A stretch of DNA of 64,000 nt from Jiangella sp. DSM 45060 (GTDB taxonomy: Bacteria; Actinomycetota; Actinomycetes; Jiangellales; Jiangellaceae): NCBI RefSeq assembly GCF_900105175.1, contig NZ_LT629771.1, forward strand, positions 4,978,501-5,042,500, in the 5' to 3' direction. Shown piece after piece: positions 27,394 to 35,216 of this stretch (the first letter of the stretch is position 1; every line of letters starts with the position of its first letter). Both the position numbers and the translations under genes were made by a program. The notes below the pieces were generated by a model. The model saw only the letters and a program-made list of their open reading frames with translations, was not told where the DNA came from and did not search any database.

Positions 27394-27554
27394 TGAGCAC
27401 AGTATTCGTTGTCCTGGTCCTGGCAGTCGCGATCGCCGCCGCGGTCTCCGCGGCTCGGTGGGCGGTCTCGGGCGGCGGCCCTCGGCGCGACCCGCTCCCG
27501 CGAGCCGAGGACGACTGGTCGCCGACCCTCCCGACCCACCCCTACGCCCGCTGA
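27393..27554 (+). CDS. Small single-span membrane protein
   Basis: This 53-residue protein starts MSTVFVVLVLAVAIAAAV, one hydrophobic helix, followed by a charged tail ending PTLPTHPYAR. No family is recognised. Its ATG overlaps the last TGGCAG-type half-site, so it is likely to be under the control of the divergent GlxA-type regulator. The open frame and codon pattern are convincing, but a gene this small remains provisional. Confidence 0.55.
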   Translation: MSTVFVVLVLAVAIAAAVSAARWAVSGGGPRRDPLPRAEDDWSPTLPTHPYAR

Positions 27555-27595
27555 CCGCCCCGCTGGCCGCTACTGCGCACGCTGCTGGCGGGCAG

Positions 27596-27988
27596 TCAGC
27601 CGTCCTGCGCCAAGTGCGCCAGGAAGCGCTCGCGCCCCACGACGGCGCGGGTGACCGTCCCACGTCCCACCGGCTCGCCGTCGGCGCCGACCGCGACGAC
27701 GGAGAACCGCAGGGTCCGCCCGTCGACGGCGGTCAGCTCGCCGCGCACCTCCACGAGGGCGCCGAGCGGGCTCGCCGCGACGTGATCGACCTCCACCCGG
27801 GTGCCCACCGTGGTGTCGCCGTCGGCGAGCGCGTCGTCGACGGCGGCCACGGTGACGGCCTCCATCCACGCCAGCAGCCGCGGCGTCGCCAGCACGGGGA
27901 CGTCGCCGGACCCCACCGCCAGCGCGGTGTCGACCTCGGTGACGGTGTGCGTCTCGGCCGCCGTCAGGCCGGGTTCGAGCGCGGTCAC
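27596..27988 (-). CDS. Hot-dog thioesterase, FlK-like
   Basis: The 130-residue protein matches small hot-dog thioesterases of the fluoroacetyl-CoA thioesterase type: LATPRLLAWMEAV, then VGTRVEVDHVAASPLG and a C-terminal VGRERFLAHL. The true substrate is unlikely to be fluorinated; most relatives are uncharacterised acyl-CoA hydrolases. Its GTG overlaps the stop of the biotinyl carrier gene (GTGA). Together they may act on a small acyl-CoA, but that link is only positional. Confidence 0.75.
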   Translation of the reverse strand: MTALEPGLTAAETHTVTEVDTALAVGSGDVPVLATPRLLAWMEAVTVAAVDDALADGDTTVGTRVEVDHVAASPLGALVEVRGELTAVDGRTLRFSVVAVGADGEPVGRGTVTRAVVGRERFLAHLAQDG

Positions 27989-28200
27989 GAGAGGACGACC
28001 AGCACGTCGCCCTCCTGGACGACGTCGCCGGGGCCGACCTTGATCTCGGACACCAGGCCGGCGTCCTCGCACAGGACCGGGATCTCCATCTTCATGGACT
28101 CCAGGATCAGCAGGGTCGCCCCCGCATCGACCCGCTCCCCCACGGATACCGCCACGGAGTGGACATTGGCCACCATCTCGGCGGCCACCTGCTCGGCCAC
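27985..28200 (-). CDS. Stand-alone biotin/lipoyl carrier protein (TB7.3-like)
   Basis: The 71-residue protein is a bare biotinyl domain with the attachment motif ESMKMEI (Lys37) and the VGDVVQEGDVL-type tail. It resembles mycobacterial TB7.3, which is also encoded next to the redox sigma factor locus. It could carry carboxybiotin for an acyl-CoA carboxylase encoded elsewhere. The GTG has an AGGAG about eight bases upstream. Confidence 0.88.
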   Translation of the reverse strand: MAEQVAAEMVANVHSVAVSVGERVDAGATLLILESMKMEIPVLCEDAGLVSEIKVGPGDVVQEGDVLVVLS

Positions 28201-28293
28201 GCGCTGACTCCTCTCGCCGCTGAGCAGCATTCCACCACGGCCCTCGGGCGTGGCGTACCCCGGTTCCGCGGCGGTCCGGGTCAGGATGATGAT

Positions 28294-28989
28294 ATGGCGC
28301 TCCTCTTGCTCGCCCTGGCCGCCGGCCTGGCGGCGGGGTACGCACGCGGCGGGCGGCTGCGCCGGCTGGGCGAGCGCCCGCCGATGCGCAGCCGGCTCAT
28401 CCTCACCGCGCTGGGCGCCTACGCCGTCGGCGTCGCCGGCAGCTGGGTCTGGGAGCCGCTGCTTCCGGCCATGACGGCGCTGTGCTGGTTCACGCTGGGG
28501 TTCTACGCCTGGCTCAACCGCTCGTACTACGGCGCGACGCTGGTCGCGCTCGGCCTGGCGGCGAACGGCCTGGTCATCCTGCTCAACGGTGGCATGCCGG
28601 TGTCCGCGTCGGCGCAGCAGCGGGCCGGCGTCGAGACCACCGTCGCCGAGCGGCCCGACGAGGGCGTCGTCACGCCCTCCGGCGACGACACCAGGCTGCC
28701 GTGGCTGGGCAAGACCATCCCGGTCGCGTTCCCGCCGAGCCCCGAGGCGGTCAGCCCTGGCGACGTCGCGGTGGCCGCCGGTGTCGCGGCCGCACTGGCC
28801 ACGGCGATGACCGGACGGCGCACCGCTCCGGCCCGCGAGCGGTCCGAGACGCCGCGACGTCCGCAGCAGCGGCCCGTGCCGCGGCCGCGGCCGGCCGGCC
28901 CGCCGCCGCCCCCGCCGGAACCGTCCGCCGATCGTGCGACAATGGACGACGACGCCCCCGCGGCTGACTCGCCGCGCGTCACCGCGTGA
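28294..28989 (+). CDS. Membrane protein, DUF5317-like
   Basis: The 231-residue protein has about four or five hydrophobic segments in the first 130 residues (MALLLLALAAGLAAGYARGG, then RLILTALGAYAVGVAGSWVW), an extracytoplasmic stretch, a further helix and a Pro/Arg-rich C-terminal tail. The pattern resembles DUF5317 proteins of unknown role. The ATG follows an AGGA by seven bases. Upstream in-frame codons exist but would start inside the divergent carrier gene region. Confidence 0.65.
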   Translation: MALLLLALAAGLAAGYARGGRLRRLGERPPMRSRLILTALGAYAVGVAGSWVWEPLLPAMTALCWFTLGFYAWLNRSYYGATLVALGLAANGLVILLNGGMPVSASAQQRAGVETTVAERPDEGVVTPSGDDTRLPWLGKTIPVAFPPSPEAVSPGDVAVAAGVAAALATAMTGRRTAPARERSETPRRPQQRPVPRPRPAGPPPPPPEPSADRATMDDDAPAADSPRVTA

Positions 28990-29041
28990 CGGTTCACCGT
29001 CCGCCAGCAGCACACCGATCCCGGAGAGGAGTCAGCTCGCC

Positions 29042-29116
29042 ATGGGCAAGAAGGCACGCAAGCGCCGTTCGCGCAAGAAGAGCGCCGCCAACCACGGCAA
29101 GCGCCCCAACTCCTGA
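29042..29116 (+). CDS. Ribosomal protein bL37 (24 residues)
   Basis: This 24-residue, very basic peptide, MGKKARKRRSRKKSAANHGK then RPNS, matches the small large-subunit protein bL37 seen in mycobacterial ribosome structures, whose C-terminus is ANHGKRPN-. It lies beside the sigR/rsrA locus, the position reported for mycobacteria. A GGAGAGGAG ribosome site precedes it and a strong hairpin follows. It is easily missed because of its size. Confidence 0.88.
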   Translation: MGKKARKRRSRKKSAANHGKRPNS

Positions 29117-29133
29117 TTGAGGCGCCCGTAGGC

Positions 29134-29176
29134 GACGAGAGCCCCGTACCTGCCTGGCAGGTGCGGGGCTCTCGTC
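29134..29176. terminator. Bidirectional hairpin terminator between bL37 and rsrA
   Basis: GACGAGAGCCCCG and CGGGGCTCTCGTC form the outer stem, and ACCTGCC-T-GGCAGGT continues it, giving about 20 pairs with a minimal loop. It separates the convergent bL37 and rsrA transcripts. Confidence 0.9.
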
Positions 29177-29192
29177 TGTGCGAAGTCTGTGG

Positions 29193-29468
29193 TCAGGGCG
29201 TCCGGGTCATCTGCACCCGGACCTCCTCGATGCGTGCGCGGATCTTCAGCCGCAGGTCGTCGGGGGCGTGGTCGCACCCGCAGGCCCGGGCCACCGCCTC
29301 GCGGATGACGCGCTCGATGTCGTACGTGGACAGGCACGGCTGGCAGTCGTCGAGGTGCGCCTTGATCTCGTCGTAGGTGAGGGCGCGGTCGTCGAGCTCG
29401 TGGTCGAAGAACACGTAGACCCGATCGAGTACCTCAGCGCAGTCGACGTCGTCGTCGTTGCAGCTCAT
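29193..29468 (-). CDS. rsrA: Zinc redox anti-sigma factor RsrA
   Basis: The 91-residue protein has the ZAS motif His38-x3-Cys42-x2-Cys45 (HLDDCQPC), an early Cys3 and Cys10, and Cys63/Cys65, the layout of RsrA. Reduced RsrA holds SigR inactive; disulfide stress ejects zinc and frees the sigma factor. Its ATG overlaps the sigR stop (ATGA), so both proteins are made in balance. Confidence 0.93.
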   Translation of the reverse strand: MSCNDDDVDCAEVLDRVYVFFDHELDDRALTYDEIKAHLDDCQPCLSTYDIERVIREAVARACGCDHAPDDLRLKIRARIEEVRVQMTRTP

Positions 29469-30064
29469 CCTCCGACCTCCTGAGTGACCTTCGGCACCAG
29501 CCCACGCTCACGGGCGTAGTCCTCGAGCAGCCCGCGCAGCTGACGCCGTCCGCGGTGCAGCCGGGACATCACCGTGCCGATGGGTGTGCCCATGATGTCG
29601 GCGATCTCCTTGTAGGGGAAGCCCTCGACATCGGCGAGGTAGACCGCGATGCGGAACTCCTCGGGGATCTCCTGCAGGGCGTTCTTCACGTCGGAGTCGG
29701 GCAGGTGGGCCAGCGCCTCGGCCTCGGCCGAGCGCAGGCCGGTCGAGGTGTGCGCCTCGGCCCGCGCCATCTGCCAGTCCTCGATCTCCTCGGTGGCGCT
29801 CTGCTGCGGCTCGCGCTGCTTCTTGCGGTAAGTGTTGATGAACGTGTTGGTCAGGATGCGGTAGAGCCACGCCTTGAGGTTCGTTCCCTCCTTGAACTGG
29901 TGGAACGAGGCGTAGGCCTTCGCGAACGTCTCCTGGACCAGGTCCTCGGCGTCGCTGGCGTTGCGGGTCATGCGCAGCGCGGCGGAGTACAACTGGTCGA
30001 GGAACGGCAACGCATCGCGCTCGAACCGCTGCGTGCGCTGCTCGTCACTCTCCTGATCAGCCAT
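29465..30064 (-). CDS. sigR: Redox-stress ECF sigma factor SigR
   Basis: The 199-residue core starts [20 protein letters not shown], with region 2 ([20 protein letters not shown]) and region 4 ([21 protein letters not shown]). It drives thiol-oxidative stress genes such as thioredoxin and mycothiol genes. Two promoters are visible: a leaderless TAGACT eight bases before the ATG and a SigR-type promoter further up. The frame stays open for 42 more codons to an ATG at 30190, recalling the N-terminally extended unstable SigR isoform of Streptomyces. Confidence 0.93.
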   Translation of the reverse strand: MADQESDEQRTQRFERDALPFLDQLYSAALRMTRNASDAEDLVQETFAKAYASFHQFKEGTNLKAWLYRILTNTFINTYRKKQREPQQSATEEIEDWQMARAEAHTSTGLRSAEAEALAHLPDSDVKNALQEIPEEFRIAVYLADVEGFPYKEIADIMGTPIGTVMSRLHRGRRQLRGLLEDYARERGLVPKVTQEVGG

Positions 30065-30072
30065 CACCGTCA

Positions 30073-30078
30073 AGTCTA
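30073..30078 (-). promoter_or_regulatory. Proximal -10 element of sigR (p1-like)
   Basis: TAGACT on the minus strand ends eight bases before the sigR ATG. It has no separate ribosome site, which suggests a leaderless basal transcript from a housekeeping-type promoter. Confidence 0.55.
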
Positions 30079-30167
30079 CCGGGGCGGCGGTGTCGACCAC
30101 CGGCCGCTCCAAGCACGTCGCACTCACAGTCAGCTGAAACCTCCAAGCTCGGTGTTCCGCTGGCGTC

Positions 30168-30193
30168 AACGGCGACGGCGCCCTGTTCATTCC
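30168..30193 (-). promoter_or_regulatory. SigR-dependent promoter of sigR (p2-like)
   Basis: On the minus strand GGAAT (30193-30189) is followed by exactly 18 bases and GTT (30170-30168). This matches the known SigR/SigH consensus GGAAT-N18-GTT and predicts positive autoregulation. Transcription would start about 95 bases before the sigR ATG. Confidence 0.85.
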
Positions 30194-30822
30194 CCGAGCG
30201 GGGCCAGGAACGCGCTGACGGCGGCCACGACGGCGTCGACGGCCGCGCGCTGCGACTGGCCCTTGAGCACCTTCATCCCGTGGTCGGCACCGGGGATGGT
30301 GACCAGCCGGTGCGGACCGGACGGGAACTCGTCCGGGCCACCGAAGGTGTCGCGCTCGCCCTGTACGACGAGCACCGGCAGCTTCTCGGCGGCGCCGGCC
30401 AGCTCGGGCAGCCGCGACGCCTGTGGCTTGCCGGGCAGGTGCAGCGGGAACGCCAGGCAGACGACGGCGGCGGCGTCCAGCGTGGCGGCCGTGCGGCAGG
30501 CGACCCGCGCGCCGGAGCTGCGTCCGCCCAGTACCAGCGGCACGTCGCGAGGCAGCGTCGCGAGCGCCGCCAGCCACGCCTCGTCGAGCACCGGCGGGCG
30601 CGGCGCGACCTTCTTGCCGGCCAGCCGCCACGGCTGCTCGAACCGGACGACGGTGACGCCCTGCGCCGGCAGCTCGCGCGAGAGCGCCTCGAGGTCGGCC
30701 GCCTTCGGGCCGCCGCCGGCGCCGTGGCCCAGCACCAGCCGCAGCCGCGGCTCGTCGGCGGCGTCGGTCCAGAACGCCGCGTCGCCGATGGGCGTGCTCA
30801 CGGTGGACCGGACCGGCCCCAT
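30187..30822 (-). CDS. Alpha/beta hydrolase, dienelactone hydrolase-like
   Basis: The 211-residue protein has the oxyanion-side [10 protein letters not shown], the nucleophile elbow [11 protein letters not shown], the acid strand [12 protein letters not shown] and the catalytic His in IPGADHGMK. It matches the small KANL3/Tex30-type hydrolase group of unknown substrate. Its ATG overlaps the stop of the SRAP gene (TGATG), and its stop overlaps the -35 region of the SigR-dependent sigR promoter. Confidence 0.85.
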   Translation of the reverse strand: MGPVRSTVSTPIGDAAFWTDAADEPRLRLVLGHGAGGGPKAADLEALSRELPAQGVTVVRFEQPWRLAGKKVAPRPPVLDEAWLAALATLPRDVPLVLGGRSSGARVACRTAATLDAAAVVCLAFPLHLPGKPQASRLPELAGAAEKLPVLVVQGERDTFGGPDEFPSGPHRLVTIPGADHGMKVLKGQSQRAAVDAVVAAVSAFLAPLGE

Positions 30823-31538
30823 CACAGCTCCACCGGGTCGACGAGGTGCGGCCCGTTGTTGCCGACCTTGTTGACGTCGGTCGACACCGGGTACGCGTCG
30901 AGAACGCCGGGCACCGCCGGGGCCAGCAGCCGCGTGACGTCGTCGGCGTCCTGGATGGCGGGGTCGAGCCAGCGCTCCCAGTGGTCCTGGTCGACCAGCA
31001 TCGGCATGCGGTCGTGAATCTGGCCGACGTCGTCGGTGGCGTCGGTGGTGAGGATGACCACCGACCACACGAACGCGTCGTCGGCGTCGTCGGGTTTGCT
31101 CTTGTCGCGCCAGATCTCGTACAGCCCGGCCATCGCCAGCGAGCCGTCCTTCGGGTGGATGAAGAACGGCTGCTTCTGGCCCTTCTCGCCGCGCCACTCG
31201 TAGAAGCCGTCGGCCGGGAGGATGCACCGGCGCAGCTGGAACGCCTTGCGGAAGGCCGGCTTCTCGGCCGCGGTCTCGACCCGGGCGTTGATCAGCCGGT
31301 TCCCGATGGCGACGTCCTTGGCCCACGACGGGACCAGGCCCCAGCGAAACGTGCGCAGCCGGCGCGTCGGCGGCTGCTCCGGCTCGTCCTTCTTGCCGCG
31401 GGTGACGACGGCATAGACCTTCTTGCTGGGTGCGACGTTCCAGTCGGGGTCGAGGCGCTCGCGCACCTCCGCCCGCTCGACGCCGAACTCGTCGGCGAGA
31501 TCGTCGGCGCTCTGGCTGACCGCGTACCGTCCGCACAT
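30822..31538 (-). CDS. SRAP-domain abasic-site protein (YedK/HMCES)
   Basis: The 238-residue protein begins MCGRYAVS, with Cys2 as the residue that forms a DNA-protein crosslink with abasic sites after Met removal. It also has [21 protein letters not shown] and LPADGFYEW, all SRAP signatures. The family shields abasic sites in single-stranded DNA during replication. It is coupled to the hydrolase gene downstream. Confidence 0.93.
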   Translation of the reverse strand: MCGRYAVSQSADDLADEFGVERAEVRERLDPDWNVAPSKKVYAVVTRGKKDEPEQPPTRRLRTFRWGLVPSWAKDVAIGNRLINARVETAAEKPAFRKAFQLRRCILPADGFYEWRGEKGQKQPFFIHPKDGSLAMAGLYEIWRDKSKPDDADDAFVWSVVILTTDATDDVGQIHDRMPMLVDQDHWERWLDPAIQDADDVTRLLAPAVPGVLDAYPVSTDVNKVGNNGPHLVDPVEL

Positions 31539-31587
31539 ACACCCATCCTCGCACCGGTACGCGCGGGTTTCGTGGTAGGCAAGGGGT

Positions 31588-32148
31588 ATGAGCCTCGTCC
31601 GAATGATCGCCCGCCCGATGCTCGCGTCGATCTTCGTCGTCCAGGGCGCCCAGCGTCTGCGCGACCCGGAGCCGGGGATCGCCGCGGCCACCACCTTCGC
31701 CGACCGCTTCGGCCCCACGCTGCAGAAGCGGGTGCCGCAGCTGCCGACTGACCCGAAGACGCTCGTGCGCGTCAATGCCGGCATGCAGGTCGGCGCCGGG
31801 CTGGCGCTGGCGACCGGCCGGTTCCCCCGGCTGGCGTCGGTCGCGCTGCTCGCCTCCCTGGTGCCGACCACCTGGGCGGGCCATCCGTTCTGGAGCATCG
31901 AGGACCCCGACCAGCGCAATGCCCAGCGCATCCAGGCGATGAAGAACGCCGGTCTCGCCGGCGGGCTGCTGCTCGCCGCCGTCGACACCGAGGGCAAGCC
32001 GGGGTTGTCGTGGCGGGCGCGGCGCGCGGCCAAGGACGCGAAGCGGGCCACGAAGACGGCAAAGCGCGAGGCCCGGCTGGCCGCGAAGGCCACCGCCGGC
32101 CAGGCCCGGGCCGGCATGCGCTCGGTGCAGCACCGCGCCAAGCCCTGA
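31588..32148 (+). CDS. DoxX-family membrane protein
   Basis: The 186-residue protein has four membrane helices in the DoxX pattern (MIARPMLASIFVVQGAQRL, VNAGMQVGAGLALATG, LASVALLASLVPTTW) and an unusually long basic C-terminal tail rich in Lys/Arg/Ala. DoxX relatives act in thiol redox and oxidative-stress complexes in actinobacteria. TAGGCA stands six bases before the ATG. The tail may be a nucleic-acid- or membrane-surface-binding add-on. Confidence 0.85.
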   Translation: MSLVRMIARPMLASIFVVQGAQRLRDPEPGIAAATTFADRFGPTLQKRVPQLPTDPKTLVRVNAGMQVGAGLALATGRFPRLASVALLASLVPTTWAGHPFWSIEDPDQRNAQRIQAMKNAGLAGGLLLAAVDTEGKPGLSWRARRAAKDAKRATKTAKREARLAAKATAGQARAGMRSVQHRAKP

Positions 32149-32230
32149 CGGCGTCTCGCCCGGCCGTTCAGGCGAGGGCCGGCTCGCGCTCAGGGTTGCC
32201 CTGATCGAGGGCCAGCTGGGGACCTGGTTG

Positions 32231-32640
32231 TCACTCGACGCACGTCGTGCTCGGTGCCGGTGGGTCGTCGTGACCGGAGTTGCGCATGGTCAGCAGCGCC
32301 GCGCGAGCCGCGTCGACAACCTCCGTCCACCGAGGGTCGGCGAGATAGACGTCATCCGGGCTGTCCCCCAAGTCAGTGATCATCGGGTCCAGAACCGCGT
32401 TGAGCGCCCGGAGCGCCGGTACCTCCTCGGCGTAGAGCAGCGACGAAACCGAATTCTCGGGTGAGGGCAACACCGTGGTGTCGTCGTAGAGAATGTGCAC
32501 GTCATCGAGAAGTCGTCGTAGTAGTTGACGCCCTCCTCGACCCGGCCCCAGCGGGTCGTCTGGTGGACAGGATCGCTGAGGGCTTCAAGCGCCGAAACAA
32601 TCTGCGCGCGCATCCATGGGTATTGGATCTCGTCGGCCAT
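32231..32640 (-). pseudogene. Frameshifted actinobacterial hypothetical gene (SCO4402-like)
   Basis: The first 45 codons read MADEIQYPWMRAQIVSALEA up to YYDDFSM. The expected continuation VHILYDDTTVLPSPENSVSS... lies in another frame beginning at 32500. Joined, they give a protein of about 135 residues resembling SCO4402-type proteins of unknown function. Between the ATG at 32505-32503 and the GTG at 32500-32498 only two bases remain where three are expected, so a single-base deletion explains the break. It may be a true mutation or a sequencing error. Confidence 0.7.
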
Positions 32641-32654
32641 GGGGTGTCCTCGAT

Positions 32655-33245
32655 TCAGTTCAGGACTGCCGTCAGCAGGTCGGCGGCGGCCGCGCGGGCG
32701 TGCGTCAGCGCGTCGGGCTGACCGCCGGCGGTCATCGTCACCAGGGCGCCCTCATGCAGCAGTGCCAGCCGCAGGCCCAGCTCCGTCGCCGCAGCCTCGG
32801 GGACCCCGGCCTCGGCGACCAGGCGGACGTAGAGCGCCCGGGTCGTCTCCTTCTCCGCCCGGATGACCGCGACGCCGGGATGCTCGGTGCCGCCGATCTC
32901 GGCGAACGCGTTGACGAACGCGCACCCCCGCTCGGCGTCGCGCTGCCACTCCGCGAGCGCGTCGTACACCGCCAGCACCCGGCCCGGCCCGGGGTCGGGC
33001 GCGTGCTCGTCGAGATACGCGGCGACGAACGCCTGCCACCGCTCGAACCGGCGGCCCAGGTACAGCGCGACCAGCGCGTCCTTCGAGCCGAACCGGTCGT
33101 ACAGCGTCTTCTTCGTGGTCCCCGCCGCCTCGGCGATGGCGTCGACGCCGACGGCGCGGATGCCGTGCCGGTAGAACAGCGTGCTCGCGGTGTCGAGCAG
33201 CCGCTGTCCCGCGGGCGTGAGGGTGCCCGGTTGCCGTGCGGCCAT
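32655..33245 (-). CDS. TetR-family regulator
   Basis: The 196-residue protein has a TetR helix-turn-helix (VDAIAEAAGTTKKTLYDRFG) and a TetR_C-like ligand domain. It has a strong AAGGAGGAG ribosome site and a TATACT -10 element overlapping a palindrome shared with the divergent exporter gene. It most likely represses the EamA-family gene and itself. Confidence 0.9.
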   Translation of the reverse strand: MAARQPGTLTPAGQRLLDTASTLFYRHGIRAVGVDAIAEAAGTTKKTLYDRFGSKDALVALYLGRRFERWQAFVAAYLDEHAPDPGPGRVLAVYDALAEWQRDAERGCAFVNAFAEIGGTEHPGVAVIRAEKETTRALYVRLVAEAGVPEAAATELGLRLALLHEGALVTMTAGGQPDALTHARAAAADLLTAVLN

Positions 33246-33273
33246 GTCTCCTCCTTGGTTGGACACTGACAGT

Positions 33274-33287
33274 ATACCGACCGGTAT
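33274..33287. promoter_or_regulatory. TetR operator between regulator and EamA gene
   Basis: ATACC-GACC-GGTAT is an inverted repeat overlapping the regulator's -10 element (TATACT on the minus strand). It is in the right place to repress both divergent genes. Confidence 0.7.
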
Positions 33288-33302
33288 GTTTACATCGACG
33301 GC

Positions 33303-34394
33303 ATGACCACGACGCAGCGCGCTTCCGGTCCCGGCGGCCCGAGCTCCGGCGGATCGGGCTCGGGCGGTTCGGGGTCGGGCGGTTCGGGCTCCGGCGGCCC
33401 GGCCGCCCCCGCACGCCGTGCCCCGCGGGCGCCGGGCACGTCCCGCACCTCCGCCGTCGACGTCGGCGCGGCGGCGGCGCTCGTCGTGTTCTGGAGCAGC
33501 GGGTTCGTCGGCGCCCGGCTCGGCACCCAATACGCGCCCGCCGACACGTTGCTGGCCTGGCGCTACCTCGTCGCCGCGGCGCTGCTGCTGCCCGTCGTCG
33601 CGCCGTCGCTGCTGCGGCTGGCCCGTCGCGACCTCGGCCGGCACGCCGTCGTCGGACTGTTGTCGCAGACGCTGTACCTCGGCGGCGTCGTGACGGGCAT
33701 CGGTCTCGGTGTCCCGGCGGGCACGGCGGCGCTGATCGCGGCCCTGCAGCCTCTGGTCGTCGCCACGGCGGCGCGCCGACTGCTGGGCGAATCGGTCAGC
33801 GGCCGCGCCCGGCTCGGGCTGTGGCTGGGCCTGGCCGGCGTCGGCATCGTCGTCGCCTCCGACGTCGGTGGTGGCGGGCCGGCCTGGATCTACCTGCTGC
33901 CGGTCGGCGGGATGCTGGCATTGTCGGCGGGGACGGTGCTGGAGCAGCGCTGGCGGCCGACCGGCGGGCTGGCGGTGTCGTTGAGCGTGCACGTGGCCGT
34001 CGCCGCGGTGGCGTTCACCGGCGAGGCGGTCGCCTTCGGGCGGCTCACCGTGCCGTCGGCGGGCGGTTTCTGGTGGGCGGTCGCGTGGGTGCTGGTGCTG
34101 TCGACCGCCGGTGGATACGGCGCCTACCTGCTGGTGCTGCGCCGCGGCGGGGCGACTCGGGTGAGCAGCCTGCTCTACCTGACCCCGCCGACGACGGCGG
34201 TGTGGGCCTGGCTGATGTTCGGCGATTCCCTCGGCGTGGCGACGCTCCTCGGGTTCGCCGTGTGCGCCGTGGCGGTGTGGTTGGTTCTTGCGGGCCGAGG
34301 CGGGGGCCCGGTTCGCCGGGCGCCGGTTCGCCGGGGTCGGGTTCGCCGGGCGCCGGTTCGCCGGGGTCGGGTTCGCCGGGCGGCCGTACGCTGA
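33303..34394 (+). CDS. EamA/DMT-family transporter with repeat-encoded tails
   Basis: The 363-residue protein has ten hydrophobic helices in two EamA halves (WSSGFVGARLGTQYAPADTL, then the C-terminal YLTPPTTAVWAWLMFGDSLG). Relatives export metabolites. Both tails are odd: the N-terminus is a GSGGSGSGG-type linker encoded by 15-bp repeats, and the C-terminus is VRRAPVRRGRVRRAPVRRG encoded by a 30-bp repeat. The tails look like minisatellite expansions into the gene. The divergent TetR gene is its likely regulator. Confidence 0.87.
   Translation: MTTTQRASGPGGPSSGGSGSGGSGSGGSGSGGPAAPARRAPRAPGTSRTSAVDVGAAAALVVFWSSGFVGARLGTQYAPADTLLAWRYLVAAALLLPVVAPSLLRLARRDLGRHAVVGLLSQTLYLGGVVTGIGLGVPAGTAALIAALQPLVVATAARRLLGESVSGRARLGLWLGLAGVGIVVASDVGGGGPAWIYLLPVGGMLALSAGTVLEQRWRPTGGLAVSLSVHVAVAAVAFTGEAVAFGRLTVPSAGGFWWAVAWVLVLSTAGGYGAYLLVLRRGGATRVSSLLYLTPPTTAVWAWLMFGDSLGVATLLGFAVCAVAVWLVLAGRGGGPVRRAPVRRGRVRRAPVRRGRVRRAAVR
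33351..33395. repeat. 15-bp tandem repeat, three copies, inside the EamA gene
   Basis: Three copies of a GGTTCGGGCTCGGGC-like unit encode the Gly/Ser linker. The repeat keeps the frame. Confidence 0.75.
34311..34385. repeat. 30-bp tandem repeat, about 2.5 copies, at the EamA gene end
   Basis: Identical 30-bp units begin at 34311 and 34341, with a partial third unit; each contains GTTCGCCGGG and GGTTCGCCGGGG half-units. They encode the Arg/Val/Pro tail. Confidence 0.8.
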
Positions 34395-34585
34395 GGCTGC
34401 CGCGTTGGCCAGCCCCCTGCTGCTCTCGATGGTCGGGGGCGCGGGAGGCCGCCTCAAGCGGACCTCTTTGAATGGCGCTTCGCGCGACGGAGGACCGCTT
34501 GACCCAGCCGCCCGCGCCCCCGTTCAAGCAGCGTCAGGGGGCCGGCCGAAAAATGGGCCCGGCCTCACTGCTCGCTCTTCTCGGG

Positions 34586-34790
34586 GTCCGCTGGCCGCTC
34601 ACCGGCCGTGGGTGGTGTTCGGCCACCGACTGCGCCGTGCGTTGTGGTCCGCTGGCCGCTCACCGGCCGTGGGTGGTGTTCGGCCACCGGCAGTGCCGTG
34701 CGTTGTGGTCCGCTGGCCGCTCACCGGCCGCCGGTGGTGTTCGGCCACCGGCTGCGCCGTGCGTTGCTGTTCACCGGCCGCCGCGTGGTG
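34586..34790. repeat. 61-bp tandem repeat, three full copies plus a part
   Basis: Units start at 34586, 34647 and 34708, followed by a partial copy. Each contains GTCCGCTGGCCGCTCACCGG and a stem-loop of the type CCGGTGG-N7-CCACCGG (perfect in the third unit). A 61-bp period shifts the reading frame at each copy, so the array is not protein coding. Confidence 0.9.
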
Positions 34791-34911
34791 AACGCCCTTG
34801 ATCTGGGCCGCGCTGGGCGGTAAGCATGACCCTCCCGGCCCGGGTGGGGCCCACCCTACGGGCGGGCACTGACAGAGCGGCGCGCGCGAACCGGCGACCA
34901 GCCGAACCGCC

Positions 34912-35073
34912 GACTCGCCCACCGCAACCGACTCGCCCACCGCAACCGACCCGCCCACCGCAACAGACCCGCCCACCGCAACCGGCTCGCCCACCGCAAC
35001 AGACCCGCCCACCGCAACAGACCCGCCCACCGCAACCGGCTCGCCCTCCGCAACCGGCTCGCCCACCGATGCC
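34912..35073. repeat. 18-bp tandem repeat, about nine copies
   Basis: Units of the form GACTCGCCCACCGCAACC run from 34912 to about 35073 with few substitutions (GACCCG, GGCTCG, CAACA variants). The 18-bp period would encode six-residue repeats such as RPPQPT, but no plausible gene start or domain surrounds them. Confidence 0.9.
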
Positions 35074-35216
35074 TGCTGGCGGACGGTGGCTGTCGAGCCG
35101 CCGCTGCCGGCAGGTTGACGAGGACGGCACAGGTTGGCACTGGCGTCACCACGTCCGGCAGCACTACCAGCCGGCCTGACCAGATGGACCGCCGCCGCGA
35201 GGCGGGGCAGGGCGCC

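Larger units (their letters stand above)
34395..35216. other. 822-bp gene-free region with two repeat arrays
   Basis: No frame here has convincing coding character. The region holds a 61-bp array and an 18-bp array, described separately. It separates the EamA gene from the convergent glpD. Confidence 0.7.

Noticed and set aside
34826-35179. Protein with RPPQPT repeats
   Set aside because: No ribosome site or recognisable domain; the frame is open only because of the 18-bp repeat.
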